Source: Streptosporangiaceae bacterium (GTDB lineage Bacteria > Actinomycetota > Actinomycetes > Streptosporangiales > Streptosporangiaceae). From it: a DNA stretch of 7,750 nucleotides. Both the position numbers and the translations under genes were made by a program. Shown one piece after another: positions 5,838 to 7,750 of this stretch; position 1 is the stretch's first letter, and the number at the start of each line of letters is the position of its first letter. The notes under the pieces were generated by a model that did not search any database, had not been told where the DNA came from, and worked only from the letters and a program-made list of their open reading frames with translations. The stretch covers positions 1-7,750 of the forward strand of contig JASHSZ010000537.1 of NCBI GenBank assembly GCA_030040815.1. Direction: 5' to 3'.

Positions 5838-6023
5838 TTACCAGCTGGACTTGGTGATGCCGGGCAGCTCGCCGCGGTGCGCCATCGACCGGAAGCAGAT
5901 CCGGCATAGGCCGAACCGCTTGTAGACGGCGCGCGGGCGGCCGCACCGGGAGCACCGGGTGTAGGCGCGAACCGCGAACTTCGGCTTGCGCCCGGCCTTG
6001 GCGATGAGGCTCTTCTTCGCCAC
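5838..6023 (-). CDS. rpsN: 30S ribosomal protein S14, zinc-binding type (uS14 type Z)
   Basis: Encodes 61 residues, the length of the short zinc-binding S14 rather than the roughly 100-residue zinc-free form. Two CxxC pairs, Cys24/Cys27 and Cys40/Cys43, bind the zinc ion. The sequence [16 protein letters not shown] and the end [12 protein letters not shown] are typical. S14 is a late-assembling protein in the 30S head. The start is GTG at 6023, 3 nt after the rplE stop, with AAGGAG inside the rplE 3' end. Actinobacteria often also carry a zinc-independent rpsN paralogue under Zur control elsewhere in the genome (family knowledge). Some databases name this form rpsZ. A structured 161-nt gap follows before rpsH. 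Confidence 0.97.
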   Translation of the reverse strand: MAKKSLIAKAGRKPKFAVRAYTRCSRCGRPRAVYKRFGLCRICFRSMAHRGELPGITKSSW

Positions 6024-6026
6024 TGC

Positions 6027-6641
6027 TCAGATCTCCTTGAACGGGAAGCCGAGTCGCCGCAGTAGGGAGCGACCCTCGGCATCGGTGGCCGCGGACGTGA
6101 CGACGGTGACGTCCATGCCGCGCTGTCGGTCGACCTGATCGGGGTTGATCTCGTGGAACATCAGCTGCTCGGTCAGGCCGAAGGTGTAGTTGCCGCGGCC
6201 GTCGAACTGCCGGTCTGACAGGCCACGGAAGTCACGGATCCGGGGCAGCGCGATCGACAGCAGCCGGTCGAGGAACTCCCACATCCGGTCGCCGCGCAGC
6301 GTGACGTGCGCCCCGATCGGCATGCCCTCGCGCAGTTTGAACTGAGCGACCGACTTACGGGCCCTGGCGACGGCCGGCTTCTGGCCGGTGATCACCGACA
6401 GGTCCCTGACCGCGCCGTCGATGAGCTTGGCATCCCTGGCTGCCTCGCCAACGCCCATGTTCACCACGATCTTCGTCACCGTCGGGATCTGCATGACGTT
6501 GGCGTAGCCGAACTCCGCACGCATCGCCTCAGCGATCTCAGCGCGATACCGCTCCTTCAGCCGCGGCACCAGGCGATCGGCGGCCGCCGCCTGCGCGGTG
6601 CCGTTCGCGCTCGTGCTGGCTTTCTCTGCCGTCCTAGGCAT
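6027..6641 (-). CDS. rplE: 50S ribosomal protein L5
   Basis: Encodes 204 residues. L5 binds 5S rRNA together with L18, joins it to the central protuberance and contacts the P-site tRNA. Family segments are plain: [11 protein letters not shown] at 57-67, [20 protein letters not shown] at about 84-103, [15 protein letters not shown] at 151-165 and the end GFPFKEI. Homology to typical L5 begins near residue 26, so about 15 residues at the N-terminus (Ala, Ser and Thr rich) exceed the usual 180-190 length. The ATG at 6641 shares a base with the rplX TGA and has AAGGA about 8 nt upstream, which supports this start. In E. coli S8 represses the spc operon at the start of this gene. Here there is no intergenic space for such a leader. 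Confidence 0.97.
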   Translation of the reverse strand: MPRTAEKASTSANGTAQAAAADRLVPRLKERYRAEIAEAMRAEFGYANVMQIPTVTKIVVNMGVGEAARDAKLIDGAVRDLSVITGQKPAVARARKSVAQFKLREGMPIGAHVTLRGDRMWEFLDRLLSIALPRIRDFRGLSDRQFDGRGNYTFGLTEQLMFHEINPDQVDRQRGMDVTVVTSAATDAEGRSLLRRLGFPFKEI

Positions 6642-6976
6642 CAGACGTCCTTACCGCTGGTCCGGGACACCCGGACCTTCTTGTCGCCATCGGTCCGGTA
6701 CCCGGCCCTGGCCGGCCTCTTCGAGTCCGGGTCGATCAGCGCCACGTTGCTCACGTGGATCAGGGCTTCCTGGGTCACGATGCCGCCTTCCTTGGCGCCT
6801 CGCTGGCCCTGGTAATTGACCTTCTTGTTCTTCCTGATCAGGTTTACGCCCTGGACGAGCACACGCTGGCGGTCCGGTCGGACGGCTATGACGGTGCCCT
6901 CGCGGCCGCGGTCCTTGCCCGCGATCACGATGACCCTGTCGCCCTTCCTGATCTTCAAGTTCTTCGGTCCGGTCAT
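6641..6976 (-). CDS. rplX: 50S ribosomal protein L24
   Basis: Encodes 111 residues. L24 is an assembly-initiator protein that binds the 5' domain of 23S rRNA near the tunnel exit. A KOW motif fills residues 9-36 ([19 protein letters not shown] and onward), followed by [12 protein letters not shown] at about 41-52, typical of the family. The reading frame is open upstream to 7285, but the true start is the ATG at 6976: it gives the standard [13 protein letters not shown] beginning, and GGAGGT at 6983-6988 sits 6 nt upstream. It overlaps rplN and rplE by one base on each side (TGATG both times), so the three form a coupled block. The basic C-terminal tail (about 87-111) is somewhat longer than in E. 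coli L24 but ordinary for actinobacteria. Confidence 0.97.
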   Translation of the reverse strand: MTGPKNLKIRKGDRVIVIAGKDRGREGTVIAVRPDRQRVLVQGVNLIRKNKKVNYQGQRGAKEGGIVTQEALIHVSNVALIDPDSKRPARAGYRTDGDKKVRVSRTSGKDV

Positions 6977-7344
6977 CACAGCACCTCCGGAGCGAGCGAG
7001 ATGATCCGCATGAAGCGCTTCTCCCGCAGCTCGCGGCCCACGGGGCCGAAGATGCGGGTACCGCGCGGGTCGCCACCGTCCCTGATGAGCACCGCCGCGT
7101 TTTCGTCGAAGCGGATGTAGGAGCCGTCGCCGCGGCGCCGCTCCTTGGTGGTGCGCACCACGACGGCCTTGACGACGTCGCCCTTCTTCACCCCGGCACC
7201 GGGGAGGGCATCCTTGACGGTGGCGACGATGATGTCGCCGATGCCCGCGTATCGCCTGCTCGAGCCCCCGAGCACGCGGATGCACAAGATTTCCTTGGCT
7301 CCGGTGTTGTCGGCGACCTTGAGCCGCGACTCCTGCTGGATCAC
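6976..7344 (-). CDS. rplN: 50S ribosomal protein L14
   Basis: Encodes 122 residues, exactly the usual length. L14 is one of the most conserved large-subunit proteins. It binds 23S rRNA, contacts L19 and 16S helix 14 at the subunit interface, and is the docking site for the silencing factor RsfS (family knowledge). The sequence opens [18 protein letters not shown] and contains [16 protein letters not shown] at about 53-68, both hallmark segments. The start codon is GTG, with AGGAG 6 nt upstream. Its TGA stop shares one base with the rplX ATG (TGATG), so rplX translation is very likely coupled. In E. coli rplN is the first gene of the spc operon. Here the 57 nt before it show no clear promoter, so it is probably co-transcribed with rpmC-rpsQ. 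Confidence 0.98.
   Translation of the reverse strand: MIQQESRLKVADNTGAKEILCIRVLGGSSRRYAGIGDIIVATVKDALPGAGVKKGDVVKAVVVRTTKERRRGDGSYIRFDENAAVLIRDGGDPRGTRIFGPVGRELREKRFMRIISLAPEVL
6983..6988 (-). promoter_or_regulatory. Shine-Dalgarno site of rplX
   Basis: GGAGGT on the minus strand lies 6 nt before the ATG at 6976, inside the end of rplN. It decides the rplX start, because the frame stays open far upstream without another start this well supported. Confidence 0.8.
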
Positions 7345-7401
7345 GTCAACTCCTGCTTCCTCACCCGCCAGCCCCGACGACGCGGAGCAGGCGGTCCTGA
7401 G

Positions 7402-7680
7402 CTACTTGGCCTTCTCGAGGATCTCCGCCACGCGCCAGCGCTTGGTCGCCGACAGCGGGCGGGTCTCCATCAGCAGCACCCGGTCGCCAACGCCGCAGGC
7501 GTTCTCGCCATCGTGTGCCTTGTACTTCTTCGTCCGGCGGATGACCTTGCCGTACTTGGGATGCTTGATCCGGTCTTCGACCACGACGACGACGGTCTTG
7601 TCCATCTTGTCGCTCACCACGTAGCCCTCGCGGACCTTGCGGTAGCCCCTGGTCACTGTCTCGGCGCTCGCCTCACTCAT
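7402..7680 (-). CDS. rpsQ: 30S ribosomal protein S17
   Basis: Encodes 92 residues when started at the ATG at 7680. S17 is a primary 16S rRNA-binding protein with an OB fold that helps start 30S assembly. The family core is clear: [20 protein letters not shown] at about residues 16-35 and the C-terminal signature [20 protein letters not shown] at about 65-84. In-frame starts exist further upstream (GTG at 7695, ATG at 7689). I chose 7680 because actinobacterial S17 normally begins MSE, because a GTGAGG ribosome-binding sequence lies about 9 nt upstream, and because this start overlaps the rpmC stop, a common coupling arrangement. A 57-nt gap separates it from rplN. Confidence 0.97.
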   Translation of the reverse strand: MSEASAETVTRGYRKVREGYVVSDKMDKTVVVVVEDRIKHPKYGKVIRRTKKYKAHDGENACGVGDRVLLMETRPLSATKRWRVAEILEKAK

Positions 7681-7750
7681 CGACCGCATCCTCACTCTCG
7701 ACGACCACGATGCCGAGCTCGCGCTCTCGCTTCACCGTGTAGATGCGCGC
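7673..7750 (-). CDS. rpmC: 50S ribosomal protein L29, C-terminal end (partial)
   Basis: Only the last 25 codons and the TGA stop lie in the window; the start is beyond position 7750. The visible residues begin [14 protein letters not shown], which matches the second-helix end of actinobacterial L29. They continue into an acidic tail ([11 protein letters not shown]) longer than the compact ends of many L29 proteins. L29 is a small two-helix protein of the large subunit near the peptide exit tunnel, where trigger factor and SRP dock (family knowledge). The position directly before rpsQ is the conserved S10/spc order. Its stop overlaps the rpsQ start by 8 nt (ATGAGTGA), so the two are probably translationally coupled. 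Identification rests on a short fragment plus context. Confidence 0.9.
   Translation of the reverse strand, partial: ARIYTVKRERELGIVVVESEDAVDE

Noticed and set aside
4645..5925. Long plus-strand open frame of about 426 codons
   Set aside because: It runs antisense through rplR, rplF, rpsH and part of rpsN and shows no family resemblance. Long antisense frames are expected in very high-GC coding DNA.
6641..7285. Longer version of the rplX frame starting inside rplN
   Set aside because: The extra N-terminal part is out-of-frame rplN sequence. The ATG at 6976 with its Shine-Dalgarno gives the standard L24 start.
1..7750. CRISPR array, transposase, integrase, restriction or defence genes
   Set aside because: No regularly spaced repeats and no such protein families are visible. 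Apart from the DUF1707 gene and two very short putative leader ORFs, the coding content is core ribosomal, secY and adk.

Overview
The window is a stretch of chromosomal ribosomal-protein operon from a high-GC Gram-positive bacterium (Actinomycetota). Every convincing gene is on the minus strand, so transcription runs from position 7750 towards 1. In that direction the order is rpmC (3' end only), rpsQ, rplN, rplX, rplE, rpsN (zinc type), rpsH, rplF, rplR, rpsE, rpmD, rplO, secY, adk, and then a small DUF1707-type membrane protein. This is the end of an S10-type cluster followed by the classical spc operon. The very high GC content, the GTG starts, the secY-adk pair and the close match of the proteins to actinobacterial forms I remember suggest Actinomycetota. 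I cannot name the genus.

Positions 5838-7750 (rpmC to rpsN) are packed tightly: rpmC/rpsQ overlap by 8 nt, rplN/rplX and rplX/rplE share one base (TGATG), and rplE/rpsN are 3 nt apart. A 161-nt gap separates rpsN from rpsH. It is full of inverted repeats, including a chain of four hairpins that overlap one another and so can exist only in alternating pairs. Positions 2881-5676 carry rpsH, rplF, rplR, rpsE, rpmD and rplO, again with short gaps except 82 nt between rplR and rpsE. A second structured gap of 252 nt follows between rplO and secY. It holds a long bulged stem enclosing two hairpins, a weak promoter candidate and a nine-codon minicistron just ahead of secY. secY and adk overlap by one base. 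After adk, where map is usual in actinobacteria, comes a DUF1707 membrane protein with a possible 33-residue leader ORF.

The ribosomal proteins belong to both subunits: L29, L14, L24, L5, L6, L18, L30 and L15 for 50S, and S17, S14, S8 and S5 for 30S. SecY is the protein-export channel and Adk balances adenine nucleotides. The operon therefore couples ribosome supply, membrane insertion and energy charge to growth rate. No mobile element, CRISPR array, tRNA or rRNA gene was seen. No gene-free stretch exceeds 300 bases. The coding content is conventional, and the parts worth a second look are the structured intergenic RNAs and the gene behind adk.
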